51,237 nt of DNA, from positions 1 to 51,237 of the forward strand of contig JAUQWQ010000032.1 in the NCBI GenBank assembly GCA_030835085.1, read 5' to 3'. This document shows positions 8,084 to 17,696 of the stretch, piece after piece. A program made the position numbers and the translations under genes. Numbering within the stretch: the first letter of the stretch is position 1; each line of letters opens with the position of its first letter. A model generated the notes under the pieces. The model was given only the letters and a program-made list of their open reading frames with translations. It did not search any database and had not been told where the DNA came from. This DNA comes from Ignavibacteria bacterium (GTDB taxonomy: Bacteria > Bacteroidota > Ignavibacteria > Tepidaquicellales > OLB5).

Positions 8084-8497
8084 ATGGAAAGAAAAATACG
8101 CGTAATTATCGCAAAAGCCGGATTAGACGGTCACGATAGAGGAGCAAAGGTTATTGCTGCAGCATTCAGGGATGCCGGAATTGAAGTAATTTATCTTGGA
8201 TTAAGACAAACTCCTGAAATGATTGTTGAAGCTGCTCTGCAGGAAGATGCTGATGCAATTGGTATAAGTATATTAAGCGGAGCCCATATGACGGTATTTA
8301 AAAAAATACTGGATACAATGAAATCCAAACAGCTTGATAATGTTCTTCTGTTTGGTGGCGGTATAATACCAAAAGAAGATATAGATAAACTGAAGTCCAT
8401 AGGTGTTGGAGAGTTATTTACACCGGGAACACCAACCACTGAGACAATTGAATATGTGAAAAAGTGGGTTGGTGAGCACAGGGCTCTTGAAGTTTAA
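8084..8497 (+). CDS. Stand-alone cobalamin-binding domain, methylmalonyl-CoA mutase C-terminal type
   Basis: The whole 137-residue protein is a B12-binding Rossmann-like domain. DGHDRG (residues 15-20) supplies the lower-ligand His (H17), GISILSGAH is the conserved Ser/Leu strand, and LFGGGIIP and [10 protein letters not shown] are the late signature strings of the mutase type. It is the small cobalamin subunit of a split acyl-CoA mutase such as methylmalonyl- or isobutyryl-CoA mutase, which needs a separate TIM-barrel subunit. None is encoded nearby. It lies 12 bp after a membrane-protein gene and 26 bp before a phosphohexomutase, so it is probably co-transcribed with genes of unrelated function. 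Confidence 0.9.
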   Translation: MERKIRVIIAKAGLDGHDRGAKVIAAAFRDAGIEVIYLGLRQTPEMIVEAALQEDADAIGISILSGAHMTVFKKILDTMKSKQLDNVLLFGGGIIPKEDIDKLKSIGVGELFTPGTPTTETIEYVKKWVGEHRALEV

Positions 8498-8523
8498 AAT
8501 AAAATTTTAAATAATATTTAATA

Positions 8524-9918
8524 ATGGCAATTAAATTCGGAACTGATGGCTGGCGGGCAGTCATTGCAGATGAGTATACTTTTGAAAATTTGAAGAAAAT
8601 TTCGAAGGCAACAGCTATAGCTTTTGAAAATCACCCGAAATTAAAAAACGGTATTGTAATTGGATATGATACAAGGTTCCTTTCACAGGAATTTGCTGAA
8701 TGTGCAGCAGAAGTATTTGCCAATCATGGAATTAAAGTGTACCTGACCGATTCATTTGTTACGACACCAACCGTATCACTATTAAGCAGGGATAAAAACC
8801 TTGCATATGGAGTAATGATCACATCTTCGCATAATCCTGCAAAGTATAATGGATTTAAGCTTAAAGATGAATTTGGCGGCTCAATGGGTCCGGTGCATTT
8901 GAATGTTATTGAAGAAAAGCTGAAAGATTCCGGAAAATTTAATTACGGCAGCGGCACACTGCAAGATTTCATAACTTCCGGAAAAATTGAGTATATCAAA
9001 GGTAAAGATTATTATAGAAATACCCTGAAAGAAAAAATTGATACTGATGTAATAAACTCTTCAGGTATAAAGATAATTTATGATGCTATGTATGGCTCAG
9101 GCCAGGGTATGATGGACGGGATAATAGATATTACGGCTATCAGGAACGAAGTCAATCCTTCATTCGGCGGTTCTAGTCCGGAGCCTGTACAGAAAAATCT
9201 TTCGCTTATTTCAAGCGAAATGAAAAGCGGTAAATATGATATTGGCATTGTTACTGATGGAGATGCGGACAGAATAGCGATATTTGATGAGCATGGTGAA
9301 TTTGTAGATGCTCAAAAAACTTTTGCTCTTCTGCTTACTTACATGGTTGAAAATAAAAAGATGACTGGCGGAGTGGTCAGAGGATTTTCTTCAAGCGATG
9401 TTATCAAAGAAATATGTGATGATTATGGTTTAAAGCTGTATACGGTTCCTATCGGATTTAAATATATTTCTGAGTTGATGATAAAAGAGGATATTCTCAT
9501 TGGCGCAGAAGAGAGCGGGGGAATTGGCTTAAAGCATCATTTGCCTGAACGCGACGGCATTTTTAACGGAATGATGTTCTCGGAAATGCTTGCTGTAAAA
9601 AAGAAAAAAATGAGCGGGCTCATCGCAGAAATTGAAAGCAAATACGGAAAATATTATTATAAAAGAATTGACCAGCATCTTTCAAGCAATGAGTTGAAAT
9701 CTGAGCTCATAGAGTTTACCAAAGGTTTAAAAGAAGTTGCCGGTTTGGAAGTAGTTGGACAGGATACCCTGGATGGCTGTAAATTGCTGTTCAGGAACGG
9801 ATGGCTGCTTGTCAGGGCATCGGGAACTGAACCTCTTTTGAGGATCTATACAGAAACAACCGGTGAGAACAAAACCGAAGAAATTTTAAGTGATATTAAA
9901 AAGAAGTTTAAACTATAA
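8524..9918 (+). CDS. Phosphoglucomutase/phosphomannomutase family protein
   Basis: An alpha-D-phosphohexomutase, complete at 464 residues. The catalytic phosphoserine is S102 in ITSSHNPAKYNG, the metal loop is TDGDADRIAI near residue 241, the sugar-specificity loop is GAEESGGIG, and the phosphate-binding loop is RASGTEPLLRIY near the C-terminus. The family interconverts hexose 6- and 1-phosphates. Glucose versus mannose specificity cannot be read safely. Its place two bases before the polysaccharide export gene, with GDP-fucose genes downstream and a phosphomannose isomerase in the window, favours a role in making mannose-1-phosphate (and perhaps glucose-1-phosphate) for surface polysaccharide. 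Confidence 0.93.
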   Translation: MAIKFGTDGWRAVIADEYTFENLKKISKATAIAFENHPKLKNGIVIGYDTRFLSQEFAECAAEVFANHGIKVYLTDSFVTTPTVSLLSRDKNLAYGVMITSSHNPAKYNGFKLKDEFGGSMGPVHLNVIEEKLKDSGKFNYGSGTLQDFITSGKIEYIKGKDYYRNTLKEKIDTDVINSSGIKIIYDAMYGSGQGMMDGIIDITAIRNEVNPSFGGSSPEPVQKNLSLISSEMKSGKYDIGIVTDGDADRIAIFDEHGEFVDAQKTFALLLTYMVENKKMTGGVVRGFSSSDVIKEICDDYGLKLYTVPIGFKYISELMIKEDILIGAEESGGIGLKHHLPERDGIFNGMMFSEMLAVKKKKMSGLIAEIESKYGKYYYKRIDQHLSSNELKSELIEFTKGLKEVAGLEVVGQDTLDGCKLLFRNGWLLVRASGTEPLLRIYTETTGENKTEEILSDIKKKFKL

Positions 9919-9920
9919 GA

Positions 9921-11636
9921 ATGAGAATTAAACTAAATTTATTTTTCGCATTTATAATTGCCCTGGTTAATTTAAATGCATTTTCACAAAGCGGGTTGAA
10001 CGATAAAGATCCTACTTCAAAAAGTAACCCCCTGAAACAGTTTGATCTGAATATGAATACCAATAAAATGGACCTGCAGAACTTTGATATTCTCAAACAG
10101 ATAGAACCAAGTGCAAATACCAGTACGATATATAATGACCAGCTGCTCGAAGGTGCAGTTGATGCCAATAAGTATATAGTTGGTCCAAATGATATATTTT
10201 CATTGGGAATTTGGGGAGTTGTAAATACTCCTTTGCCGATTGCAGTTAGCCCCGAGGGATCACTAATTATTCCTTCTGTTGGTGAAGTTGCAGTATCAGG
10301 GTTAACTTTGACCGAAGCTAAAAGCAGGGTTATTGCCGCTGTAAAGAAACGTTTTATATCTGCTGAAATTACTTTAACCCTTGTATCCCCGAGGAGATTT
10401 ATAATTACAGTAACCGGCGTTGGACAGGGCACGTATCCGACATCTGCAATTATGAGAGCAAGTTCAATTATCGCATTTATTTTCAGCGATAGTTTATCTT
10501 TAATGAAATCCGGTACTACCCCGGGTGACAGGTATAATTTTAGTTTCAGAAATATTAAACTTAAACGTAAAAACGGTGAAATTCAAAGGATAGATCTTTA
10601 TAAATATTACGCTACACAAGATGAAAGATTTAATCCTTTTTTACGTGAAGGTGATGTTATCACATTGCAGAAATATGATTGGGAAGGAAAATTTCTTGCT
10701 GTACAGGGTGCAGTACAATTTCCGGGAGTTTTTGAGTATATAGATGGCGATAATCTTGAAACTGCAATAGAATTGGTTCGTGGTGTTACAACAGTTGCTA
10801 ATATGGATAGTATTATTGTATCCCGAATGGATCCGACGGCCACGAAAATGGAAAAATTCATTGTGAGTTATGAAAAAGATAAAAAGATGAAACTGGAAGC
10901 AAATGACCGGGTATATGTGAATGCTTTTGCGGAACAGAGGAGAGATTTCAGAGTATTGGTTCTGGGTGAAGTGGTAAGACCCGGTAATTATCCGATAACA
11001 CTGAATACGACCAAACTTTCGGATGTTATTAACGAAGCAGGTGGATTGCTGCCGAATTCATATTTGCCAAATTCTGAAGTTTACCGAAAACTTGATACAT
11101 TCTTTATACAGACCAAAAACAGGGATACTTTAGAAAATGTATATACCCGCAGACTTAATGATATAGTTTCAAATAAAGAAGAGAAGGAGAGCTTTGACCA
11201 GGACCTATTATATAAAATAGGAAGGGTTAATGTTGATTTCAGTAAGTTATCAGAAGGTGATAATTCACAGGATATTATATTAAAGAATGGCGATATAGTA
11301 TATATTGCTGATAATAAAAAGGAAGTTTATGTCTATGGACAGGTCAACCGTCCGGGTTTTGTTCCATTTAAAGAAGGAGCAGATGCTCAGTATTATATTG
11401 ATGCAGCAGGCGGATATGGTGAAAGAGCTGATGAAGAAGAAGTAAGGGTAATTAAATTTAAAACCCGTGAATGGCTTGAGCCCGATGAGGCAACAATCCA
11501 GTCAAGTGATTTTGTGTATGTACCCAGGGTAATAAAACGTGACTTTGCCTACGATATTGATCTCATATCAAAAGTAGCCGGAGTAATTGTAAGCGTTATA
11601 ACATTAACATTATTAGTAATTCAATCACAAAAATAG
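9921..11636 (+). CDS. Wza-like polysaccharide export protein with SLBB domains
   Basis: An outer-membrane/periplasmic polysaccharide exporter subunit of 571 residues. A signal peptide ends at about NAFSQ and there is no lipobox, unlike E. coli Wza. The Poly_export domain (YIVGPNDIFSLGIWG) starts near residue 85. Several SLBB-type segments follow, each with the '.G.V..PG.y' pattern: VQGAVQFPGVF, LVLGEVVRPGNYP and VYGQVNRPGFVPF. The C-terminus is a hydrophobic helix (VAGVIVSVITLTLLVIQ) in the place of Wza's C-terminal membrane-spanning helix. The gene starts two bases after the mutase stop. A Wzz-like partner follows after 172 bp, but no tyrosine kinase of the Wzc type does. Confidence 0.92.
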   Translation: MRIKLNLFFAFIIALVNLNAFSQSGLNDKDPTSKSNPLKQFDLNMNTNKMDLQNFDILKQIEPSANTSTIYNDQLLEGAVDANKYIVGPNDIFSLGIWGVVNTPLPIAVSPEGSLIIPSVGEVAVSGLTLTEAKSRVIAAVKKRFISAEITLTLVSPRRFIITVTGVGQGTYPTSAIMRASSIIAFIFSDSLSLMKSGTTPGDRYNFSFRNIKLKRKNGEIQRIDLYKYYATQDERFNPFLREGDVITLQKYDWEGKFLAVQGAVQFPGVFEYIDGDNLETAIELVRGVTTVANMDSIIVSRMDPTATKMEKFIVSYEKDKKMKLEANDRVYVNAFAEQRRDFRVLVLGEVVRPGNYPITLNTTKLSDVINEAGGLLPNSYLPNSEVYRKLDTFFIQTKNRDTLENVYTRRLNDIVSNKEEKESFDQDLLYKIGRVNVDFSKLSEGDNSQDIILKNGDIVYIADNKKEVYVYGQVNRPGFVPFKEGADAQYYIDAAGGYGERADEEEVRVIKFKTREWLEPDEATIQSSDFVYVPRVIKRDFAYDIDLISKVAGVIVSVITLTLLVIQSQK

Positions 11637-11808
11637 AGGGATATTGCAAACAAACAATTGTTGAAAACATTATTTTTTGAGATTAGTTTCAGAAGTTACG
11701 GAATAAAGTTAACGAATTGAGAAATTCCACTCGAACATTTATTTATATATTATGTAAGTTAATTGTTGTTTTGCACTAACATTTATTTTTAAATTTAAGG
11801 ATTTTAAA

Positions 11809-12984
11809 TTGACAGATGAAAAGGGAATTAAGAGAGATTCTGTAAAGGGATCAACTTTAACGGTATTTGACCTGGTTTTAGTTTTTGTTAAAAACAAGAA
11901 AGCTATTTTAATTTTTACTGGTCTTACTTGTTTAATATCAATTGTATTGTACTTCTTTGTTTTTGATCTGATTTATTATTCTTCTGCAACTATCAAGAGT
12001 ACGACAAAGTCTTCTGGATTGTTGGGCGCACTGGATGCCGGATTACCTGATATCGGGGGACTTGATGATCTCGGAATTGGTGGAGGAAAATCAGCAAAAG
12101 AATTGGCTTCTTATCAGGAAATTCTTATGAGTAGAAGATGTCTTGAAGAAGTAATTAATAAATTTGGATTAATGGAAAGAGATGAATATGATTATATGGA
12201 AGATGCTATCAAAGAATTTCGAGAGAACAAGCTTAAATTAACGCAAGAAAAGGTATCTGATGTATTATTTGTAGGTATATATGATAAAAACCCTGTACTT
12301 GCCAAAGAAATGGTTGAGTTCATGTTGCAAACTCTTAATAAAATAAACATTGAAATGTCTGTAACTAATGCAAAAAATAATAGAGAGTTTATTGAGAAAA
12401 GATACTTGCAGGCAAAGCACGATCTAAGTATGGTTGAAGATTCGTTAAAACAATTTCAAATGATATATGGAATTGCACCTGATTTACAGATAAAAGCATC
12501 TGCTCAGTCAGTATTTACCCTTGAAGCCGAATTAAAAGCTGAAGAGATTAAACTTGATGTTATAAGGAAAATTTTAAGTGCTGATCAGCCAGAAGTAAAG
12601 ATGCAAGAAGCAAAAGTATCCTCTCTAAAAGAAAAAATTACTGGGATCCAAAATTCGACTGACCTTAATGATTTTCTTAGGCTTGGTAATTCACCAATAA
12701 TTGCTATGTCTTATTTAAGGCTTCAACGTGATCTCGAAATTCAGACAAAAATCCTTACTTTCATGATACCGGTTTTCGAACAGGCAAAAATAGAAGAACA
12801 AAGAGAAACTCCAACTGTTATTGTTCTGGACAGACCTTACATCGCAGAAAAGAAAACAAAACCTAAGAGACTAACTATGGTTATTGTTTTTACTTTTATT
12901 GGATTTGTAGTTAGTGTATTTTATTATTTGGTAATCGAAAAGATTAAAGTTCTTAACACTAAGTTTAAACTAAGCAATTCCTAG
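11809..12984 (+). CDS. Wzz-like chain-length determinant (no kinase domain)
   Basis: A polysaccharide co-polymerase of 391 residues. It has an N-terminal membrane helix (AILIFTGLTCLISIVLYFFV), a large periplasmic part rich in predicted coiled coil from about residue 180 to 300, and a C-terminal helix (LTMVIVFTFIGFVVSVFYYL) preceded by the proline-rich RPYIAEKKTKPKRL. The protein ends some 16 residues after this helix, so the cytoplasmic BY-kinase domain found in Wzc is absent. It should set polymer length with Wzy and contact the Wza-like protein. The start is TTG with AAGGA seven bases upstream. It begins the very AT-rich part of the locus. Confidence 0.88.
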   Translation: MTDEKGIKRDSVKGSTLTVFDLVLVFVKNKKAILIFTGLTCLISIVLYFFVFDLIYYSSATIKSTTKSSGLLGALDAGLPDIGGLDDLGIGGGKSAKELASYQEILMSRRCLEEVINKFGLMERDEYDYMEDAIKEFRENKLKLTQEKVSDVLFVGIYDKNPVLAKEMVEFMLQTLNKINIEMSVTNAKNNREFIEKRYLQAKHDLSMVEDSLKQFQMIYGIAPDLQIKASAQSVFTLEAELKAEEIKLDVIRKILSADQPEVKMQEAKVSSLKEKITGIQNSTDLNDFLRLGNSPIIAMSYLRLQRDLEIQTKILTFMIPVFEQAKIEEQRETPTVIVLDRPYIAEKKTKPKRLTMVIVFTFIGFVVSVFYYLVIEKIKVLNTKFKLSNS

Positions 12985-12997
12985 GGTAATTCCTTTA

Positions 12998-14245
12998 ATG
13001 GTAAAAACAAATTTTACATTATCTCAGAGTATTGTACTTTCTATTGTATTTTTTAATATTATGGCAGTGTCGCGATTGCCGGGAATTGTTTACAGTGAAA
13101 GAATAAATTATTTGATCCAGATAATTGTTTTTTTTCTAGTGTCTTTCATGAATCTTAATCCTGAAGGATTATTGAAATTTAAAGGACTTAAGTTTGATTT
13201 AATAAATTCCATTTCTCTGGTTATAATCTTATCTTTCATTTTGTCTAGTTTCTATTTCAATTTGAACAATAATCTTGATATTCTTTCAATTGCAAAATTA
13301 ATAACCTACCCGATTATAATTTACTATTTTTTTAATTATCTGCCTCGAATTATTTACCATGATAAAGATCTTTTCGAGCTAATATTAAACTACTGGCTTT
13401 ATTTCTCTTTAATTTCAATTTTTGTATCGCTTGGTGTTTTACTGTTGGGATTGGATATTTTTCAATATACCGCAAATTCCACAGTTGGTTATTTTTATTA
13501 TACTAATATATTTGCTTTTATTTTTACATTTACAATCCCGATACTTTTGTATAAATATTTCACTAAACAACTGAGTTTCCTTCCATTTTTATTCTTCTTA
13601 TTACCTTCTTTAGTTTGTTTATTATTCACATATAGCCGTGCAGGTTATATAGGAGCACTATTAAGTCTGATAGTTTTGATATATAAAAAATCCAGATTGT
13701 TATTCATAGTCACACTAATTTTTTTAACCGTAGTTAGCTCAACTATTGTTTTTCAATTTGCAAGCGCAAAAGGCAGTGCATCAGCTTTTTCGAGAGTACA
13801 AGTTATGGTTACAGGCTATGATATGATTTTTAATCATGGTCTCAAGAATTTCCTTTGGGGTTATGGTGTTCTTAACAGCAAAAAAGTATTTGTACAGGAG
13901 TTAACTTCGAATTTTGATATTTCCAGAGAAGAAACCGGTCCACATAATTTTATTCTTACTTTGGGAATACAATTTGGTATGATACTGACTTTTTCGCTAT
14001 TACTGTATATTATAATATTGTTTGTCAAATCGCAATCTAAAGCCAAAAGAAACTACTTTTCACAACGATATTTTAAAGTAAATTTAGCTATTGCAATAAC
14101 AGCTGGAATTATTGTGGAATGTATATTGGAAGATGTAGTAGTCTATCCGGAATTTTTTGTAATGCCGATGTTTCTTCTGTTCTTAGGCTATCTGAAATAC
14201 TATATCAATGATAATACTGTGGAGAGTAATGAAGAAGCTTCTTAA
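12998..14245 (+). CDS. O-antigen polymerase/ligase-like membrane protein (Wzy candidate)
   Basis: A polytopic protein of 415 residues with about eleven to twelve helices. It has the O-antigen ligase/polymerase (Wzy_C) pattern: YSRAGYIGALLSLIVL near residue 212 precedes a large periplasmic loop, which is followed by GPHNFILTLGIQFG near 311. The Arg and His of these strings are the usual conserved residues. In this locus it is the only such protein, so it most likely polymerises lipid-linked repeat units in the periplasm; ligase activity cannot be excluded. It lies 13 bp after the Wzz-like gene and overlaps the flippase gene. Confidence 0.85.
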   Translation: MVKTNFTLSQSIVLSIVFFNIMAVSRLPGIVYSERINYLIQIIVFFLVSFMNLNPEGLLKFKGLKFDLINSISLVIILSFILSSFYFNLNNNLDILSIAKLITYPIIIYYFFNYLPRIIYHDKDLFELILNYWLYFSLISIFVSLGVLLLGLDIFQYTANSTVGYFYYTNIFAFIFTFTIPILLYKYFTKQLSFLPFLFFLLPSLVCLLFTYSRAGYIGALLSLIVLIYKKSRLLFIVTLIFLTVVSSTIVFQFASAKGSASAFSRVQVMVTGYDMIFNHGLKNFLWGYGVLNSKKVFVQELTSNFDISREETGPHNFILTLGIQFGMILTFSLLLYIIILFVKSQSKAKRNYFSQRYFKVNLAIAITAGIIVECILEDVVVYPEFFVMPMFLLFLGYLKYYINDNTVESNEEAS

Positions 14246-15770
14246 AATATTCTCTACAATTGTATTGTTTTATATTTTAGTGAAAATAACTGATGTCTCT
14301 AAGAATCTTATTGTTGCATCTATTTTAGGCGTATCTCTGGAAGCAGATGTATATTTAGGAATTTTAAACATTCCTGATATCTTATTAATACTCATAGGAT
14401 TCGATTCAATTAAAGGCGTCTTAAATAGCGAATTTTCTTCACTAAAAGCAAATGAAAGTCTTGATGCATTATGGCTTTCATTTTCTAAACTATTTATGAT
14501 TTTCAGCATATTAGGTTTGGTTTTTTTAGGCATATTTGTTCTGGTTAAAACAACTATAGTAGAAGCATTATTACCTGGTTTTTCCGGAACTAAACAAGTT
14601 TTAGCAGTAAATGCATTTCTAATAATAACACCGGTTTTTTTCTTAAAGATTATTTATAGTCTTTCACAAGCAGTAAGTAACGCATTTCATAAATACTATG
14701 TCCCAATTATCGCCCCCGCTATAATTAACTTTGCTATTGTAGGTTCTTTGTTTATTCATCCAATACATAATAGTTTAGTATATAACTTAGCATATGGAAT
14801 TACGATAGGTAATTTTCTTGTTATTTGCGTTATGATGTATTTTAATATGCGCTTAGGTGCAAAATTCTTTACTTTAAACATTAAACCTGATAGTATAACA
14901 TTAAAAGTGCTAAAAGGTATTTCTATTATGGTTATAATGGTTATCGTGAACCAGTTATACTTTGTCTCTAGAAATTTTTATGCTTCATTTATGGCTGATG
15001 GTTCTGTATCAGTTTTAAATTATGCAACAATGATACCAAATCTTTTTTCAGTATCAATATTTACAGTTTTTTTTAATGTTTTATTGAGTGAAACCTCCAC
15101 TTTAATTGCAAATTATAAATTGAATGAAGCCAAAGAATTGTTTTTCAATATAACATTTAGTATTTTCTATTTCATATTGCCTATAGTAGCAACATTATTA
15201 ATTTGCAGAAATAATGTATTGGAATTAATATTCTTAAGAGGGAATTTTTCACGTGATAATATTAATCTTCTTTTATATCCTTATTTTTGGGAAGTTCTTG
15301 CTTTGATACCATACGTTATTTTTATTAGTTTTGTCAGTCTGTATCTTGCAGCAAAGAAATACGCTTTATTGTCTAAAATAGGTGTACCAATATTTATTTT
15401 TGGAATATTTTTAAATTATTTTTTATCGAAATGGTTGGGATTATACGGGATCTCATTATCTTATTTTATTATTAGTGTTATTTATGCTTTTTTGTTATTT
15501 TATTTTTCAAAAGGTATTTGGGGAGTAACGAATAACTATATATACCAAATGATTAAAATGATAATGGCGGGAATCATTTCGGGCTTCCTTGTATTTTTCT
15601 TTCATAATTATTTTAGTATAAATTATACTGAAAATCTTTCATTTCGAATTTTATATACAATGTTAATTTTTCTAATTATTTTCGGCCTTTATTATCTATT
15701 AACTCATTACTTTAATGTGAACTATTACAGAAAAATTATTGCATTATTAAAAAGCAGAGAATTGGTATAA
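14229..15770 (+). CDS. MurJ/Wzx-type lipid-linked oligosaccharide flippase
   Basis: A membrane protein of about 13-14 helices, 513 residues from the chosen start. The N-terminal string ITDVSKNLIVASILGVSLEADVY resembles the MurJ/MviN family of the MOP exporter superfamily. A second half (SVLNYATMIPNLFSVSIF and LFLRGNFS-like ELIFLRGNFS) matches MurJ-like repeats. By position it should flip undecaprenyl-linked repeat units for the neighbouring Wzy. The ORF track starts seven codons earlier (14208). I prefer ATG 14229 because GGAGAG lies just before it and the protein then starts MKKLLKIF. It overlaps the wzy-like gene by 17 bp. Confidence 0.82.
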   Translation: MKKLLKIFSTIVLFYILVKITDVSKNLIVASILGVSLEADVYLGILNIPDILLILIGFDSIKGVLNSEFSSLKANESLDALWLSFSKLFMIFSILGLVFLGIFVLVKTTIVEALLPGFSGTKQVLAVNAFLIITPVFFLKIIYSLSQAVSNAFHKYYVPIIAPAIINFAIVGSLFIHPIHNSLVYNLAYGITIGNFLVICVMMYFNMRLGAKFFTLNIKPDSITLKVLKGISIMVIMVIVNQLYFVSRNFYASFMADGSVSVLNYATMIPNLFSVSIFTVFFNVLLSETSTLIANYKLNEAKELFFNITFSIFYFILPIVATLLICRNNVLELIFLRGNFSRDNINLLLYPYFWEVLALIPYVIFISFVSLYLAAKKYALLSKIGVPIFIFGIFLNYFLSKWLGLYGISLSYFIISVIYAFLLFYFSKGIWGVTNNYIYQMIKMIMAGIISGFLVFFFHNYFSINYTENLSFRILYTMLIFLIIFGLYYLLTHYFNVNYYRKIIALLKSRELV

Positions 15771-15797
15771 TAATAATTATATATTAATATAAAACAG

Positions 15798-16874
15798 TTG
15801 AAAATAAGTATTATTGGAACCGGATTGTTTAAATCTGGTGGTATGAAAATAATTTTTGAATATGCTAATAGATTATCTCTTAAGGGTCATGATGTTGTAT
15901 TTTATTACCCATTAAAACAATATAATTTTGGTTATGAACGATTTATAAATACAGCAAGAAGATATTATGGTGCCTTAAAGGATTATTTTATTAATTCTGA
16001 TGATATTAAAACATTTTATAATATCAATTTTAAAATCAAAGCTGTACCTTTTATTTCCAATAATTTTATCAGAGATTCAGATATCGTAATGGCTACACAA
16101 TGGCCAACTGCATTTGATGTTTTTGACTTATCTAGCTCCAAAGGAAAGAAATTTTATTTCCTGCAAGATTATGAAATATGGGACTCTGATAAAAAGAGAG
16201 TTGATGAAGCGTTGATTTTAGATTTGTTTAAAATTACAATATCTAATTATAACAAAGAATTTTTTAAAAAAGAATTTAACATTGATACTTATGTTATATT
16301 AAATGGGATTGATTATGAATTATACGATATACATGAAAAACAATTTAATAATGATGAAATAGTTGTTTCTTTTATTGAACATCATTTAGACTCTAAAGGT
16401 GTAATTAATGCCATTGAGGTTGTAAAAAAATTGAATAATAATTTCAAAAATCTAAAATTTATATGTTTTGGTCAATATAATTACCATAATATTCCTGAAT
16501 TTGTAAAATTCTATCAAAACCTTTCTGATGAAGAAGTCGTAAAGAAAATTTATGGTGTCACAGATATTTTTATTTATCCAAGTTTAAAAGAAGGATTTGC
16601 ATTACCTCCGGCTGAAGCTATGGCTTGTAAATGTGCTGTAGTAACTACTACAGTAGGAGCAATTCCTGAATATTCAATTCATGAGAATACCGCAATTCAT
16701 GTTACTCCAAATAAACCCCAAGAAATGTATAATGCTGTAATAAATTTATTAAACAATAAAAATAAGATAAAAATGTTAGCCGAAAATGCTTATATTGATA
16801 TCAGGAAAAAATTAGACTGGAACAATTCTGTTACTAAAATGGAAGAATTATTTCTGAAAAAAAATAATCCTTAA
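15798..16874 (+). CDS. Glycosyltransferase family 4
   Basis: A GT-B fold retaining glycosyltransferase of 358 residues. The N-terminal acceptor domain begins ISIIGTGLFKSGGMKIIFEY with the Gly-rich first loop. The C-terminal donor domain holds FIYPSLKEGFALPPAEAMA, where the E(x7)E motif is the signature of GT4 nucleotide-sugar binding. It presumably adds one sugar to the lipid-linked repeat on the cytoplasmic face; donor and linkage cannot be predicted. The start is TTG. The gene is strikingly AT-rich (one line counted, 16381-16440, is 25% GC). Confidence 0.88.
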   Translation: MKISIIGTGLFKSGGMKIIFEYANRLSLKGHDVVFYYPLKQYNFGYERFINTARRYYGALKDYFINSDDIKTFYNINFKIKAVPFISNNFIRDSDIVMATQWPTAFDVFDLSSSKGKKFYFLQDYEIWDSDKKRVDEALILDLFKITISNYNKEFFKKEFNIDTYVILNGIDYELYDIHEKQFNNDEIVVSFIEHHLDSKGVINAIEVVKKLNNNFKNLKFICFGQYNYHNIPEFVKFYQNLSDEEVVKKIYGVTDIFIYPSLKEGFALPPAEAMACKCAVVTTTVGAIPEYSIHENTAIHVTPNKPQEMYNAVINLLNNKNKIKMLAENAYIDIRKKLDWNNSVTKMEELFLKKNNP

Positions 16875-16935
16875 ATTTAACAAGTCTGATTTTTATCATT
16901 ATTTTCATTCAAGGTATTAAATAGAATTTAACTAT

Positions 16936-17631
16936 ATGTTTATGAAAAAAATTAAAAAGAAAATTAGGGCATTAATAAACTATGCAAAAGATACAATAGT
17001 AACTCCTGAAAAGAAATTTTATGAAATTTATCAAAATAATTATTGGGGGGATGCGGAGTCTAAATCTGGTCCGGGTTCAAGAATTGACGCAACGAAAACT
17101 CTTAGAGGAGAATTGCAAAATTTACTTGAAAAATATAAGATAAAAACATTAATTGATGCCCCGTGCGGTGATTTTAACTGGATGAGATTGATGGACATGG
17201 AAGGATTTAATTATATCGGAATTGATATTGTTAAAGACATTATAGATAATAATAACAAAAAATACTCAAGTTATAATAAAAAATTTATCCGTAAAAATTT
17301 TATAACAGAAATTGTTCCTCAAGGTGATTTAATCTTATGCCGGGATTGTCTCCCTCACTTTTCAAATACTAAAATTAAGAAAGCCATTAATAACTTTTTC
17401 GTGAGTAAATCAACATATCTTTTAACATCTACATATCCGGAATGTTTAGAAAATATAGATATTCTTACCGGAGAATGGCGAAAGATTAATTTCAATCTTC
17501 ATCCATTTAATTTCCCTAAACCATTATATGTAATTAATGAAAGATCCCCTTTAAATTTAGAAAACGGTCAAAATTATGATAAATTTCTCTATTTATATAA
17601 ATTATCTGATTTAAGAGATTTCATTAAATAA
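16936..17631 (+). CDS. Class I SAM-dependent methyltransferase
   Basis: This 231-residue protein has an SAM-binding motif I at LIDAPCGDFNWMRLM (about residue 75), a motif II acidic end at YIGIDIVKD, and DLILCRDCLPHF as the motif IV-like strand. This layout is typical of small methyltransferases found inside polysaccharide clusters, where they O-methylate a sugar. The substrate is unknown. Two ATG codons are possible, at 16936 and 16942; the second gives the Lys-rich MKKIKKKIRAL start. It closes the extremely AT-rich segment before gmd. Confidence 0.78.
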   Translation: MFMKKIKKKIRALINYAKDTIVTPEKKFYEIYQNNYWGDAESKSGPGSRIDATKTLRGELQNLLEKYKIKTLIDAPCGDFNWMRLMDMEGFNYIGIDIVKDIIDNNNKKYSSYNKKFIRKNFITEIVPQGDLILCRDCLPHFSNTKIKKAINNFFVSKSTYLLTSTYPECLENIDILTGEWRKINFNLHPFNFPKPLYVINERSPLNLENGQNYDKFLYLYKLSDLRDFIK

Positions 17632-17696
17632 ATGATTATTAGATTAAAATATAATTTATTTATATATTCAAAATTTTATTAGAAATTTTAGAACAA

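Noticed and set aside
9908-10432. 174-residue minus-strand ORF over the export gene
   Set aside because: It is a shadow of the Wza-like coding region; no family features.
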